Below, in pieces: positions 1 to 10,591 of a stretch of DNA of 64,000 nt. A program made the translations under genes and the position numbers. The notes beneath the pieces are model-generated. The model was not told the origin of the DNA. It did no database searches and was given only the letters and a program-made list of their open reading frames with translations. Positions within the stretch are counted from its first letter, which is position 1; the number at the start of each line of letters is the position of its first letter. The DNA is from Batillaria attramentaria (Eukaryota; Mollusca; Gastropoda; Batillariidae), in the NCBI GenBank assembly GCA_018292915.2, contig JACVVK020000531.1:211501-275500 (forward strand), read 5' to 3'.

Positions 1-325
1 ACTCGTTCTCGAAAGTGGAAACACTCGGTGGTAAATCGCATTTGAAAATGGAAACACTCGGTGGTAAATCACATTTGAAAATGGAAACACTCGGTGCTAC
101 TCACATCTGAAAACGGAAACGTTCGGTGGTACATGTACCCACATCGGGAAAATAGGAACAATCGGTGGTAATCACATTAAATTGAGAATGGAAACACTCC
201 GTGCTGCCCACATCGGGAAATGGAAACACTCGGTCCTACTCACATTTGAAACTGGAAACTCTCCGTCCTTTGGTGTCACTATTTGGAAACGTTTGAGGCG
301 AGGTAGCACCGGAAACACTCGCAGC
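1..325. repeat. Diverged minisatellite, GGAAACACTCGG core, cut by window start
   Basis: About eight imperfect units of roughly 35-45 bp share the core GGAAACACTCGGTGGTA followed by ATCACATTTGAAAA. Units near the left edge are most alike and the array decays toward 325. It continues to the left of the window. Confidence 0.85.
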
Positions 326-329
326 CATT

Positions 330-1560
330 TTGACCCCCCTACTTACCCCCTCCACCCACCCCCGGTGGTGCAGTAGACCTGTTAACTCCAACCCAACACT
401 TTCTACGTGATTTTGTCGCGCATTTTTTCCACATTGACCTTTACATGAAAGCGATATACATACATACATACTGACTTGCGGTTAATGCCATGCCGTGTTT
501 TTGTCGAATTTCCAGACGTATACGAAGAAGAAAAAAAATGGTAAATTGTCCTTGTACTTCGGTCGAAATCGGGTGGTACATATTTCTTGATATGTACTGT
601 TCGTACCCAGAATTTAGACCTTCTCGTATGTCTGTGCCGATTAGATGAAAACCCAGACCTGTTCATTTTTTTTTTAATTCATTTTTTTCTTTTAGTGTTT
701 GGGTTTTTTTCCTTTCCTTTCCTTTTTTTAATTTATTTAATTATTTATTTATTTATTATTATTATATATTTTTTTTGGAGGGGGGGGGGGGGGGGTTAAC
801 TGTTTATCTGTGAAGTGTTTGTCGGCGTTTCTTCTAGATTTTTTCTTGTTGTTGGATTGGTGTTTTGGGGTTGTTGTTGTTGTTATTTTTTTTCTTGTTG
901 TTGTTTTTTTTAATACTTTTTGTGGTGGTGCTGGTGGTTATGTTGGTGTGTGTGTGTGTGTGGGGGGGGGGGTATACTGTTTGTTCTTTTGTTTTGTACT
1001 TTAATTTTACTCCATGGTTGGATGAGTTGGTTACTCGACTAATTGCTTGGTTTGTCATTTTATCCATTATTTTGCAGACAAATAAAATGTTCAACGATCC
1101 TAACTCCGCCAGATGTATGCGCTATTTATTATTATTATTATTATTATACCGACGCTACGACATAAAGCTGTTAGCCATAAACCACATTAACGATAAACAT
1201 TATCAGCAAGAAACGCAGATTAATCTCAGTTTTAAAGACCAAGGGTGGGCAGGTGCGGTGCGCAAGTCACACTGTAATTCGAGACTAGCGCCAACCGCAT
1301 ACAGAGCCATGGGCAGATTGGCATATCGTTCATCTGCGGGCTTTAATACGAATATCAGTCTGAAGTTTAAAAAAAAAAATGGAAAAGCGGATGGCTGAAC
1401 AGAATTTGCGCGCAATTTCAAGGTAGTTTATTTTGTACTGTTTATCAAATATTTATTTATTTATTTATTTATATTTCCTTTATTTTATTTATTTTTATGG
1501 GTTTTTTTAGGCGTGGGGGGGGGGGGGGGGGTAGGTATAAAGAGAAAAACAGAAGTTATT
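330..1560. other. Low-complexity AT/GT-rich stretch, no gene seen
   Basis: T-rich and G-rich runs (G tracts near 780-795, 961-972 and 1516-1532), GTT/TTA triplet runs near 870-915 and 1123-1147, and a short GT run near 948. Open frames here translate to poly-Leu/Val/Phe and are not credible proteins. Confidence 0.6.
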
Positions 1561-1565
1561 GCATG

Positions 1566-1795
1566 GTAGCGGAAGACCGCGACTACACATCTAATCAGTG
1601 GTGCCATTGACTCTCACTCAAAACGAACCATGCAAAAGCAAGAGGTAGGTACAGCCAGCGCTTTTTTTTTTTTTTTTTTCTTTCTTTATTTTAACTAAAG
1701 CTCGCGGTTACATCGTCACTGGTGTCAACGAGTCTGAGACTGACTCAAAACAAACCGGGCAAAAGAAACAGGTAGGTAGCCAGCGCTTCCCCCAA
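1566..1795. repeat. Tandem duplication of about 130 bp, two diverged copies
   Basis: Both copies share CACT-GGTG-CA, then GACTC..CTCAAAAC(G/A)AACC, then a CAAAAG(C/A)A(A/C)AGGTAGGTA stretch and AGCCAGCGCTT, and each is followed by a poly-T run. The first copy is about 1566-1665 and the second about 1700-1790. Confidence 0.6.
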
Positions 1796-1799
1796 TTTT

Positions 1800-2139
1800 T
1801 TTTTTATTTTTATTTTTAGTGGGTCAGTATGTAAAACCTCCGCTCCAAGCAGTAGCAGTAATTGCTTGGGAAATGCCCCTAGCTACAGTGCCAACACAGT
1901 ACGGCTGTGTCAACTTGACACAGGGCCGTTTGGCTATTGGGCACAGAATAACGCGTTCGCTGGGCCCATTTGTGGCCCACTGGTTGACAAAAGGCTTATA
2001 CCATCTTTCCTACTTTCCTCTCTTCTCACACTCGCGGAATTATACAGGTTCTGTTGTTTCCCCCACCCTGTCCCGCGGCACCCCCAAACTGTCTTAGAAA
2101 CTTGACTAGCACTGACCTGAAATGTTCACGTTTCCAAAG
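1800..2139. other. Unassigned unique-looking sequence
   Basis: Two overlapping short frames (1819-2097 and 1866-2105) have no recognisable domain. I see no repeat or splice structure that supports a gene. Confidence 0.4.
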
Positions 2140-2215
2140 CCAGCTTATGTTTTGCGGAAACAGTTCCGCTTGTGAATACGCCTGTATGCTCTGAATAGTC
2201 TGTCCGGCCTACTGA
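2140..2215 (+). mobile_element. Remnant of TTAA-type MITE family C, 5' part
   Basis: The segment CCAAAGCCAGCTTATGTTTT followed by a diverged CAGTTCCGCTTGTGA and TACGCCTGTATGCTC matches the 5' half of the family C element best seen at 23392-23741. Both termini are missing or too diverged to place. Confidence 0.6.
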
Positions 2216-3150
2216 TTGGTAGAACTCTGCACTACACTGCCGTCTACAGGCCGTACGAGTGACTTTCAAATTGTTTTACTGGCTCAGCGGTTGCCGCCGG
2301 CCGCAACACTCCTCGATACTCCTCGTCCTCTAAACCCTTTAGAATTTCCGATGTGTTTTGTGTCATGCTATTTATGTTCATGCATATCTGATTAAACCTC
2401 TGGGTATTGTAAAAAAAAAATGGTTTGTACATGGACCAGGACACTGGGGAGTATAATCGTATCCCTCTAGTTCTGGTATCACCCGCCAAGCAAAAAAACA
2501 AAACAAAACAAAACAAAAAACCCTATTGATACACTCTAATGAAAACAGACCCCAAACCCATATTTTCTATTATTAATATCATTCGGAAACAGTAATGGTT
2601 TAAACATTTTTATTCATTGAAACCGGATCACCGTCAAGCAGTAAACAGTATTACGTTGAAAAGAGCACAACAAGTAAAAACTTATATATACGTGCTCATC
2701 TGAACCAGTTTACAAAAAGCATGGTGGAGAAACAGTATTCCATCATACATACATAAGCTTTCGGACGGTGACATTTGTTCTGGTGGTGTTTAAAGTAGAC
2801 ATGATCTTCACAGTGCAGTTAAAAGAAGTACAGACAACACTTGTACATGTACGAAATCAGTTTGTCTATATTTGTTAGCGACCATCAGCTCCATCATACA
2901 TCATGGAATCCTTTAGTCTTACAGAAAAGACAGCCAGGTATTTTGTACGGTCGGTAAAAATCAATATAACGCTAACTTTACCCGCAACTTGTGGCAGCAT
3001 ATCAGGCAGGATTACAGACGAAGAAAACACAAAATAAATTATAAGCATTAGCGTCACCTGTTGTCTTGAAGCGCACACGCAGACTCAGGCAAAATATGCA
3101 TAAAACCACACATAACTAACTATGCAAAATTTGGTTTGAAGGTACCATTT
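2216..3150. other. Unassigned intergenic or intronic sequence
   Basis: AT-moderate sequence with CAAAA runs near 2490-2515. I see no domain, no paired splice sites and no repeat shared with the rest of the window. Confidence 0.4.
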
Positions 3151-3155
3151 AAGGT

Positions 3156-3335
3156 TGATACCAAAGACGGGGCAACGAAGAAAAAGCAGTACAGTATGAA
3201 ATTTTGGCTTCCATCTCATGACCCGAGCATCGAAATTCCAACACTGTACAAATACAAACTGTTGGCTCCAAGACGGGGTTCGAACTCCTGACCCGAGCAT
3301 TCAAAGTCCAACGCTCTATCAACTCAGTTACTGCA
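3156..3335 (-). mobile_element. SINE-B copies or rearranged copy
   Basis: Reverse-strand SINE-B body (GATATCAAAGACGGGGCAACGA-like block, GGGTTCGAACTC B-box region, GACCCGAGCATT and CCAACGCTCTA anticodon-arm region). The GACCCGAGCAT block occurs twice (near 3222 and 3292), so this is either two overlapping copies or an internally duplicated head. Confidence 0.7.
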
Positions 3336-3660
3336 GCTGACCTGATTCGACTTGTCAATGTGCATCTTACGCCCTTTATATCGGCCAAACAGGTTAAGAA
3401 ATTTGAATAAATAACGTGTGTGTGCGTTGTTTTTTGTTTTTTGTTTTTTAAAAGACAATAAAAAGTCAGTAAAGATTTTCTCTTCACTTTAACTTGCGAC
3501 CTACACCTGATTTGACAGGTATGCACATTGCGCACTTAATATTTGACATCGGCCCAAGAGGTAAGGAAATTTAAATAAATAAATAAATAAAAGTTTTGCA
3601 GAAAAAAAAGAAGATAGTAAAGAATGTCTTCTTCACCTACCTTGCGACCTGCTAGACGCG
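3336..3660. repeat. Tandem duplication of about 165-175 bp
   Basis: Two copies share TATCGGCC-AA-AGGTTAAGAAATTT, a short AAAT run, A(G)ACA(A)TA-AAAG, TCTTCAC and TTGCGACCT blocks. The copies start near 3340 and 3512. AATAAA strings inside are part of the repeat. Confidence 0.65.
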
Positions 3661-4320
3661 TGCTTCCTATGAGGACATAAGTACATCCCCCTCCGAACCC
3701 CCGTGTCCTGGACGACGGCCACGACACACCACACTAGACTAGACACAAGAATAACGCGCAGCCAGGGACGGAACCCTTACAGGACCCTTGCTACAGGACC
3801 CTACATACCTACATGGAGTCCCCCTCTTCCCCCTCCTCCCCCCCCCCCCTTCCATCTGAGTCTCGGTCCTCCTCACCTACCGATAGTGTTTGGGCCTGCC
3901 GTGTCTCAGGGACTGAGGCCGGGGCGCGCGCGCTCGCACTAGAACAATGTTTGTTCTTACTTAATTAAACGCCGTCTTGGGTAGCCGGCTCGAAACTGTG
4001 AAAACTCCAATCGCCGGGTCCGCGGTCTTTCCCCTTCTCCATCTTGCTTCTACACACCTTTACTTAGGTGCACTGCCACCACTGAATGGACGGAGGGTGG
4101 AGGCGACAGAAAAGGAGGGGGTGGGGATGTTGGACGAAGGAGGTCAGGATGGAGAAGATGGAGGGGTGGAGGTGGGGGGGGGGTGAAGGCAAAGAGGGGT
4201 GTACGCAGGTAAGGAGAAAGGTAGCAAAGATCAGAAATGTTGAGAAAAAAGAGAGAGTGAGAGAGAGAGAGAGAAAAGGCCGCTCCTGTAAAGGTGGACA
4301 AACTGCAGGCAGTAAATCTT
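3661..4320. other. C-rich and G-rich low-complexity segment
   Basis: Contains poly-C near 3839-3849, a short CGCG run near 3924-3932, a purine-rich block 4085-4275 and a GA run near 4250-4275. Frames through it encode Pro/Ser or Glu/Arg-rich peptides typical of simple DNA. Confidence 0.5.
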
Positions 4321-4321
4321 G

Positions 4322-4322
<1 letters not shown>

Positions 4323-4366
<44 letters not shown>
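4323..4366. repeat. (AC)22 microsatellite
   Basis: Uninterrupted AC dinucleotide run of 44 bp. Confidence 0.98.
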
Positions 4367-4369
<3 letters not shown>

Positions 4370-4984
4370 GATGAAATGTTACACCACTTTACTTCCTCTA
4401 AAGTAAAGACGATTAAAAAAAATAAAAAAAACAACGTTGTCTGCAGAAATCACACTTTAGTCAAAAGCAACAGCAAAACACTTGACCGCAACAAGCACGC
4501 AATATCAACGAAAAAAAAATTAGCTGTTACATAACATGTCATCTTGACAGTATGTGACATGACGAAACAACGACAGAACACACACAGCACTTAGCCAACA
4601 AGTTCAAATGTCAGTATTCAGTACTCTCTACCCTCTACCGCCGGGGCATGCGGAGAGAATGCAATACGCACAATCATACAAGTTTGCCACCTGTGGCAGA
4701 ATTCACACACATGCAGCTAATACTGTGCAATGAGCGTAACAGAAATACAAACTGCACGACTGAAGCGACATGATGATCTGACAGCAGCCTAGCTAGCGAC
4801 ATCACAACGTTGTACAAGCCGGCTTCAGACGCAGGGGGCAGATTCCAGCCAGAAGTCAGCGAAACTCATTCATCGAGTACTCTCCCTTCGACAACACAGG
4901 CAGAAGCCAGTGTGAACGGGGAATGTGTCGCCTAACATCAGCTACAGAACCAGTACAACGACGCTACGCAGATCAGCTGATCAG

Positions 4985-4985
<1 letters not shown>
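4367..4985. other. Unassigned sequence, no gene seen
   Basis: Mixed-composition DNA without a supported frame, repeat relationship or splice pair. Confidence 0.4.

Positions 4986-5041
<56 letters not shown>
4986..5041. repeat. (TG)28 microsatellite
   Basis: Uninterrupted TG run of about 56 bp, followed by a degenerate CAGA-rich block at 5093-5153 and (AG)n runs at 5204-5227 and 5314-5341. Confidence 0.98.
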
Positions 5042-5044
<3 letters not shown>

Positions 5045-5310
5045 AGGGCTTAAAATCGCGCAGGCACCAAAGACTAATTCGCGGCTAAGACTGACAGAGA
5101 CAGAGACAGACAGAGAGACATACAGACAGACACTGAGACAGACAGACAGACACAGGTGTTGGAGGAGGGGCTAACCATCGAGGAAGAGTGGGGGATACAC
5201 TACCAGAGAGAGAGAGAGAGAGAGAGAATCAAGAAAACTTTAATTTTCAACGGTAGAGGTAATTAACGTGAAACAGTCAATTTTCATACCTGCCGTTGCT
5301 ATTTCTAGTA

Positions 5311-5341
<31 letters not shown>

Positions 5342-5344
<3 letters not shown>

Positions 5345-5955
5345 GCAACGGACAGACAAAGATGGTCCGGCAAGATGGTTCAAAGACACACGAAAATGTC
5401 GTTCTATCAGGTTCAGCGTGTCGGGTGACGATCCCCACGTTGTGTTAACAAGGCCAGGTTACAGATTTTAATCAGCGTCGGATCATGAACACGTCTACAA
5501 CTTGAAGCTGCAGTCACGATGACCGAGGCGAATATCGGGATAAACCGCCGACGATCCATAACCTGACGCCGGAACAAAGAAGCGATCAGTTCGCACGTAG
5601 AAAACATCGACCACAAGCGTTTCGTGTATCGGTGTCGCCGCGAACTCTCGCTATCTTCACACGTCCGATGGGTTCCCGACAAACAAGCTGTACTGCACGT
5701 GCATGTTCTTATCGCGGTTTTTTTAGGTACCTCCGAGCAAAGGAGAGCGGACGAAAGGGGAGGTGATTAAGAGAGGATCCGGCAGTTATGGTTCTTCCGG
5801 TGATGTCGTTGATGATGTGTTGGTCAACAAACCGTGACTAACAAAGACTTCTATCCCCAGGTCTGCGCAATGATAAACGGATCAAGTTTTGGCCGGTAAA
5901 GCACATCTCCACATTGACGACACGTACTCTCTCTCTCTCTCTATCTCTCTCTCGT
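5342..5955. other. CpG-containing unique segment, no gene proven
   Basis: CpG is more frequent here than in its surroundings. A minus-strand frame of 89 codons (5413-5682) has ordinary composition but no recognisable domain or splice signals. It could be regulatory or intergenic; I cannot tell. Confidence 0.35.
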
Positions 5956-6090
5956 GCATTCGCATCCCAGCTGGGGCCAAATATTTGTATATGTACTGGC
6001 CTTTTTCTCCTTGCCTCGTCTTAGATATCACCCTTACGTGGTGGAAAAGGACGTTAAACTTCCAAACAACCCAACCCAGCTCCCCCCCCC
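5956..6090 (+). mobile_element. SINE-B, 5'-truncated
   Basis: Starts inside the tRNA-like head (TCGCATCCCAGCTGGGGCCA) and continues through AAATATTTGTA, TTGCCTCGTCTTAGATATCA and GTGGTGGAAAAGGACGTTAA, ending in the CCAAACAACCCA tail before a poly-C/(CT)n run. Confidence 0.8.
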
Positions 6091-6140
6091 CCCCTCTCTC
6101 TCTCTCTCATTGCCATTTCGTAATTCATGTATGTGTGAAA

Positions 6141-6312
6141 GGGGAGCCGGGATAGCCGAATGGTAGAGCTTTGGAATTTCAATGCTCGGGTCGTGAGTTC
6201 GGATCCCGGCTGGATACAAAATATTTGTCAGTTCTGGCCTTTTCCTCCATGTCTCATATGTGGTTAAAAAAAAAAAAAAAAAGTTCACCCTTGTATGTGT
6301 TGTTTTTTTTTG
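6141..6312 (+). mobile_element. SINE-B, complete tRNA-like head, altered tail
   Basis: The head has an A-box-like TAGCCGAATGGTAGAGC and a B-box-like GAGTTCGGATCC, as in tRNA-derived SINEs. The body is recognisable to CATATGTGGTTA and is then interrupted by an A run near 6265-6282. Sequence after it again resembles the SINE body, so the A run may be an expansion inside the element. Confidence 0.8.
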
Positions 6313-6324
6313 TTTGTTTTTTTT

Positions 6325-6883
6325 AGAACGGGCTAATTCCATCTTTGCTAAGCCAGCTTGTGTTTCGGAACAGTTTCGCTCGTGACTGTGCCTGTCCGCT
6401 CGAAATACTCCATCTTGATGATTAGCACAGGTATACACACACAATCTTGTTTACATTTTACGCGAGCGGTCAAACGTTGAAATCTTACGAATGTTGTTAG
6501 ACTACTGGAGCGCTCAGTCAGTGTAGTCGCCGCTTCATCGAGTACGCTTGGTTTAAATAAGTTTATTGCAATACAATTTGTTCGAAATAAATAAACAATT
6601 TCTGAGCATGAACAAGCAGGGCTTATAATAATGCTCAGGGGTCAAACAAGTGCATGTTAACGGTATTGCAATGGCATTAATTATAATAAATTAGAGCTAA
6701 GAGAGAGAGAGAGGAGGGGGGAGGTGTGTGTGTTTGTGAGTACGCTTCTGGTGGCTCAGTGCTAGCATTACAGACGCTGTCCATGCCCAGGTGTCAGTCT
6801 AAGTGGTGTGATGATGGATACCACGAAAACAGCTCAGAACGACCTGTGAGCGTAAAAACGGTAGCATCGGCCCCTTTAACAGT
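6325..6883 (+). mobile_element. TTAA-type MITE family C, interrupted
   Basis: The 5' end reads AACGGGCTAATTCCATCTTT and the 3' end reads GCATCGGCCCCTTTAA, the inverted terminal pair of family C. The body matches the copies at 23392-23741 and 59407-59741 but is split at 6549/6738 by a 188 bp insert. No coding capacity is visible. Confidence 0.85.
6550..6737. mobile_element. 188 bp insertion with 10 bp target duplication
   Basis: GAGTACGCTT occurs at 6540-6549 and again at 6738-6747, flanking the insert; other family C copies carry it once. The insert is AT-rich, has an internal inverted pair around GTATTGCAAT (near 6570 and 6662), and ends in GA and GT runs. A 10 bp duplication fits either a MULE-like DNA element or a retroposon; clear terminal inverted repeats were not found. 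Confidence 0.7.
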
Positions 6884-7796
6884 TAGGAAAGCTGTGTCGT
6901 TTGCGTGCAGCAGCTTACCAGCGGCTAAAACTGACATCACTGTCTGGAAAAGGATCTGCCTGGACCACAAAACAAAGCAAAAAATACAAAAATCCGGATT
7001 GGACGGGTGTCCGTCGCGTTTACTGTTATTTCCGCGAGTTGTTATTGTACACTTTTCATCCCTCCCCCCATCCCCCTCCCCAACTCCCCACCAACCCACT
7101 GATATTCACGCCACCTCCAAGGGATTTAAAAGTCAAAGTGGTCAGATCATTTATCTGAACCGGACACAGCTGAGAGAAATTAGAGATTTCATTTCGGTTT
7201 TTGTGTGTGTGTTTTTCTGAAAACCGCAAAATAGCCGCAAGTTTCTTTTTCGTGTGCAGTTAAACGCAATCTAGAAATATCAATTCTGACAGAAGACAGA
7301 ACAATGTATCACAAAGGACGGGGCAGACCGGTTCAAACAGCTTTAAAAAAAAATTTCTTTGAACAATAAACGTATTCTTAATCGGTCTCATGAAAATGTT
7401 TTTTTGTTTTTGGTTGTTTTTGTTTTTTGTTTTTTGTTTTTTTTTTGGTGTACAAGTTGCATTTATGAAACTTGTCCAAACAAACACGCCAAAAAATGGT
7501 GTTCAAAATTCATCATAAATTTTAAAGTACGTCATTAAGATTTTGTAAGAAGCGGTTGTTTTTTTGTTGTTGTTGTTTTTTTGTTTTTTGTTTTTTTTTT
7601 GAAACGTGAGACAAAGAAAGAAAAAGGAACCAAAAACAATAATGAACTGCAAATCTACCCACACCCTCTCTCTCTTATAAAAGTATTCATCATGTGGGTG
7701 AAATTAGTGTCCTACTAGATCACTGAAAGGCTCATCGTCTATAAAATCTTGGCTTACAAATCGTTTTGAGTTGTTTTGGTAGTGTTGTGGCATGGC
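6884..7796. other. Unassigned sequence with T-rich runs
   Basis: Pyrimidine-rich patch near 7055-7100 and (TTTTTG)n patches near 7399-7445 and 7556-7601. The 6726-7220 frame mainly reads through family C DNA and is not a gene. Confidence 0.45.
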
Positions 7797-8581
7797 TCAA
7801 CAGGCTAATGCTATCATTTTTATGCTCGCAGATTGTTCTGAGCTGTTTTCATGGCAGAGAATCTTCATCACACAACTTAGACACAACAGTGACAGTGTCT
7901 GTATAACGCTGGCACTGACCCAGCATTACTCGATGACGCGGCGACCACACTGACATTGGGGCGGTCGGTGGTCTAGTGGTACATTGGGGCGGTCGGTGGT
8001 CTAGTGGTTAACAATGCGAGAGGTGAGGGGTTCGAGTCGTACTCGGGGCAAAGAATTTTTCCTTCTCGTATGTGGCACCGTTCATTCGGGCCGACCGTCG
8101 GGGGTTCTCTCCGGGTACTCCGGCTTCCTCCCCCTCTTCTTCTTTGGAAATGTTCAACCCACAACATTTGAAAATTAAATGCAATTCTAAAATTCCGAAA
8201 TTTAAATAGCTGAGCTGACCCTTCGCACCACGTGATTGTAATGTGTTTGTGTCCAGTGTGTGAAAGAATGCGGGTTATTCACGTGAGCGTGCGTGTTGGG
8301 TTCAGTTCGCGGCGCTTTGAGCCGATTCATGAAACTGGGTAGAGCGCCTATACAATACTCATTATTATTATTTATTATTGAGAGCTCCAGTAGTCTAACA
8401 AGAGTCGTAGAATTTGACTCAGTGTACGACCGCTCGCGCGGTATCACATTAAACAACACTTTATCACATTAACAGCGGTACTAATCATCAAGATAGAGTA
8501 TTTTGAGTGCACGGGCGCACTCACGAACCAAACTGTTCCAAAACGTCAGTTGGTTCAGCAAAGATGGAATTAGCCCGTTAA
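7797..8581 (-). mobile_element. TTAA-type MITE family C, minus strand, split by SINE-A
   Basis: The minus-strand 5' terminus is at 8578-8581 (TTAA next to AGCCCG) and the other terminus near 7797-7810 (TCAACAGGCTAATGC, one TTAA base changed). Removing the SINE at 7953-8380 leaves about 350 bp, matching the intact copy at 23392-23741. Confidence 0.85.
7953..8380 (+). mobile_element. SINE-A with duplicated 28 bp head, (ATT)n tail
   Basis: tRNA-like head with A-box TGGTCTAGTGG and B-box GGTTCGAGTC, a long body (CCTTCTCGTATGTGGCACCG, CACGTGAGCGTGCGTGTTGG, GCGGCGCTTTGAGCC) and an ATT-rich tail. The first 28 bp (7953-7980) are repeated exactly at 7981-8008. GGCGCTTT and AAAGCGCC-like blocks near the 3' end can pair as a stem. 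Confidence 0.9.
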
Positions 8582-8760
8582 CCGCCGAGTTGGAGAATTG
8601 GAGTTCTGGCCAGCTCAGTCACCAAGGCTGTTAAGGGTATTGTATCGCACTAAGAGCTCTGCTAATCAATAAGACAGACTGTGTCGAGGGTACAGGCTCA
8701 CTCACTGACAAGCACAACTTTTCCGAAACATACGTTGGCTATTTTGTGAAGCCTGGTACA
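8582..8760 (-). mobile_element. Very diverged family C remnant
   Basis: Blocks GCTAATCAATAAGACAGACT, GGCTCACTCACTGACAAGCAC and TTCCGAAACATACGTTGGC resemble the reverse strand of the family C 5' half. Ends are not definable. Confidence 0.45.
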
Positions 8761-9280
8761 CACAGAACATGAGCGTTCTTTTCTAATACATGCACAGGTG
8801 AAAACTGATAACTTTCAAAGACAACGGCACTCAAAGCCTTCTTATACTCAGGAAGCTCAACTGAAGCCCACAGCTGTAAACCCAGACCTAATCAAGGGTC
8901 TTTAGAATCGTGTTTTCCCCCTGTTTGCCATCGAGATTGAAGCGATCACCTAACCATCCAAAAGTTAAAAGTGAGTGACAGAAAAACGTGGGACTGAACA
9001 CTCCGGGCTGATAGCTACATCTAGTATTCGGATACGCGCACATTTTTCACAGAAGGCAGCTTGGGTTTTTATTTCCTATTTCAATTCCTAAAGAAGACCA
9101 AAGAAGTAGGCTGTTTGCGTTAGATTTCAAGAGAACTGAGACACGTTATCAGGGAGACACTGGAAGTTTAGATAAGAAGCGTGAATGGAGGATTTTGTAA
9201 AATCATTAGTTCGTCCAAGGACCGCGCTTTCTTATCTAGAAATAATTATCTTTTAACATAGCGTCTTACGGCTGATGATT

Positions 9281-9282
<2 letters not shown>
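8761..9282. other. Unassigned sequence, no gene seen
   Basis: Mixed composition, no repeats shared with the rest of the window, no supported frame. Confidence 0.4.

Positions 9283-9341
<59 letters not shown>
9283..9341. repeat. (CT)29 microsatellite
   Basis: Uninterrupted CT run of 58-59 bp. Confidence 0.98.
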
Positions 9342-9344
<3 letters not shown>

Positions 9345-9498
9345 TTTCTTTCTTTGTTTTACTTTATTATGACTTTTTCTTCTCAGTAGATAGTCTCTGT
9401 AGCATTAGCAACGGCAAGTTTGTAAACTGGCGAATTTCTGCCAAAACTTTTACCGTCGATAAATAAAGTTTCATCATCATCATCATCATCGTCATCTC

Positions 9499-9670
9499 GG
9501 GGAGCCGGGGTAGCCGAATGGTGGTGCGTTGTACTTTCAATGCTCGGGTCGTGAGTTCGAATCCCGGCGTGGGCCAAATATTTGTGCTGGCCCTTTTCTC
9601 GTTGCCCCGTCTTTGATATCACCCATACGTGGTGGAAAATGACCTTAAACTCCCAAACACCCACCCACCC
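9499..9670 (+). mobile_element. SINE-B, full length
   Basis: Complete head (GGAGCCGGGGTAGCCGAATG, GAGTTCGAATCCCGG) and full body ending AACTCCCAAACACCCACCC. Upstream is a short retroposon-like tail, AAATAAAGTTTCATCATCAT. No convincing target duplication. Confidence 0.9.
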
Positions 9671-9678
9671 GTTCTACC

Positions 9679-9710
<32 letters not shown>

Positions 9711-9998
9711 GCGTTTGTATAACATGGCACAAAATAAAAACATAGATTATCTGTGAGTTCGTCATACTCTATTTTGGGGAGAAGTGTCTGATTTCGTATT
9801 AAGGGACATATATTTTTCTTACCGCTTAAAGTTACACAGAGGCCTGATTGGTTATCAGAGAAGCGTGTTTTTCTTTCTTTTATTTTCTTTCTTCTTTTCC
9901 TTCTTCTTATTAAATTGTGTTAAACTGTTCAGCTTTCAATGCAACAAATGTCAGAAGGGTTTTAGGGTTGTTTTCTGCACAAATACTTTTTATGTTTG

Positions 9999-10000
<2 letters not shown>

Positions 10001-10047
<47 letters not shown>
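10001..10047. repeat. (TTGA)n microsatellite
   Basis: About 11.75 uninterrupted units of TTGA. Confidence 0.98.
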
Positions 10048-10048
<1 letters not shown>

Positions 10049-10100
10049 AAAATCTTCAGTTTGGTAGAATGGTAGACTGTTGACTGGTCGGTGGTTCCGT

Positions 10101-10102
<2 letters not shown>

Positions 10103-10184
<82 letters not shown>

Positions 10185-10187
10185 GCA

Positions 10188-10238
<51 letters not shown>
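10103..10238. repeat. (AC)n-(GCAC)n-(AC)n compound microsatellite
   Basis: 136 bp. Pure AC flanks a block of GCAC units at about 10180-10207. Confidence 0.97.
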
Positions 10239-10241
<3 letters not shown>

Positions 10242-10376
10242 GTTTAGAAGAAACGCAGTCAGCTAAGTTTGACCATATTATACTCAAACAGTCAATGCAA
10301 TCACTCAAGAGTCAGAAAATTCTGTATTTAATTGCAGTGATAAATTGAAACACTTCGTCATCGTGTTTCCTTTCAG

Positions 10377-10511
10377 GAATATCACCCAGGTCAGTGGTGG
10401 AAGACGTCAGGCAAACTTCGACATCTTATTCCAAAACATTTTGAGGAGTGGCGACGAAAACACCCGCCGAATGATATAAATATGAATGCAATGAATGCAA
10501 AACCCTTACCG
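10377..10511 (+). CDS. Candidate internal coding exon, unknown protein
   Basis: A 135 bp segment is bounded by a pyrimidine-rich acceptor (GTGTTTCCTTTCAG, ending 10376) and a good donor (ACCG then GTGAGT from 10512). Frame 0 is open for all 45 codons and reads protein-like, starting EYHPGQWWKTSGK, then HFEEWRRKHPPND and ending NAKPLP; tryptophans, prolines and basic residues are mixed without low complexity. The alternative frame +1 stays open for 33 codons before a stop. I do not recognise the family. No partner exon can be assigned with confidence. About one random 45-codon frame in nine is open, so the splice pair carries most of the weight. Confidence 0.42.
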
Positions 10512-10570
10512 GTGAGTGTTACAACCTTTACAACACTCACACAAGAACGAATCGAGGCTTAAACACTGTC

Positions 10571-10591
10571 AAAAAAAAAAAAAAAAAAAAA
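10571..10591. repeat. Poly-A run
   Basis: About 21 A residues, followed by AAC/CAA-rich DNA to 10770. The short frames on both strands here are simple-sequence artefacts. Confidence 0.95.

Noticed and set aside
865..1398. 177-codon plus-strand frame
   Set aside because: Its first half is poly-Leu/Phe/Val from GTT/TTT runs, and the rest lacks any domain or splice support.
3600..4000. Ribosomal RNA or other conserved RNA
   Set aside because: GC-rich patches here and at 36.9 and 60.4 kb do not match any conserved RNA segment I can recognise.
8000..8060. tRNA gene on the SINE-A head
   Set aside because: Same reasoning: A-box and B-box belong to a dispersed element with an (ATT)n tail.
9499..9572. 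tRNA gene
   Set aside because: A-box and B-box are present, but the head is fused to the SINE-B body, as in all other copies. The cloverleaf is imperfect; a SINE is the better explanation.
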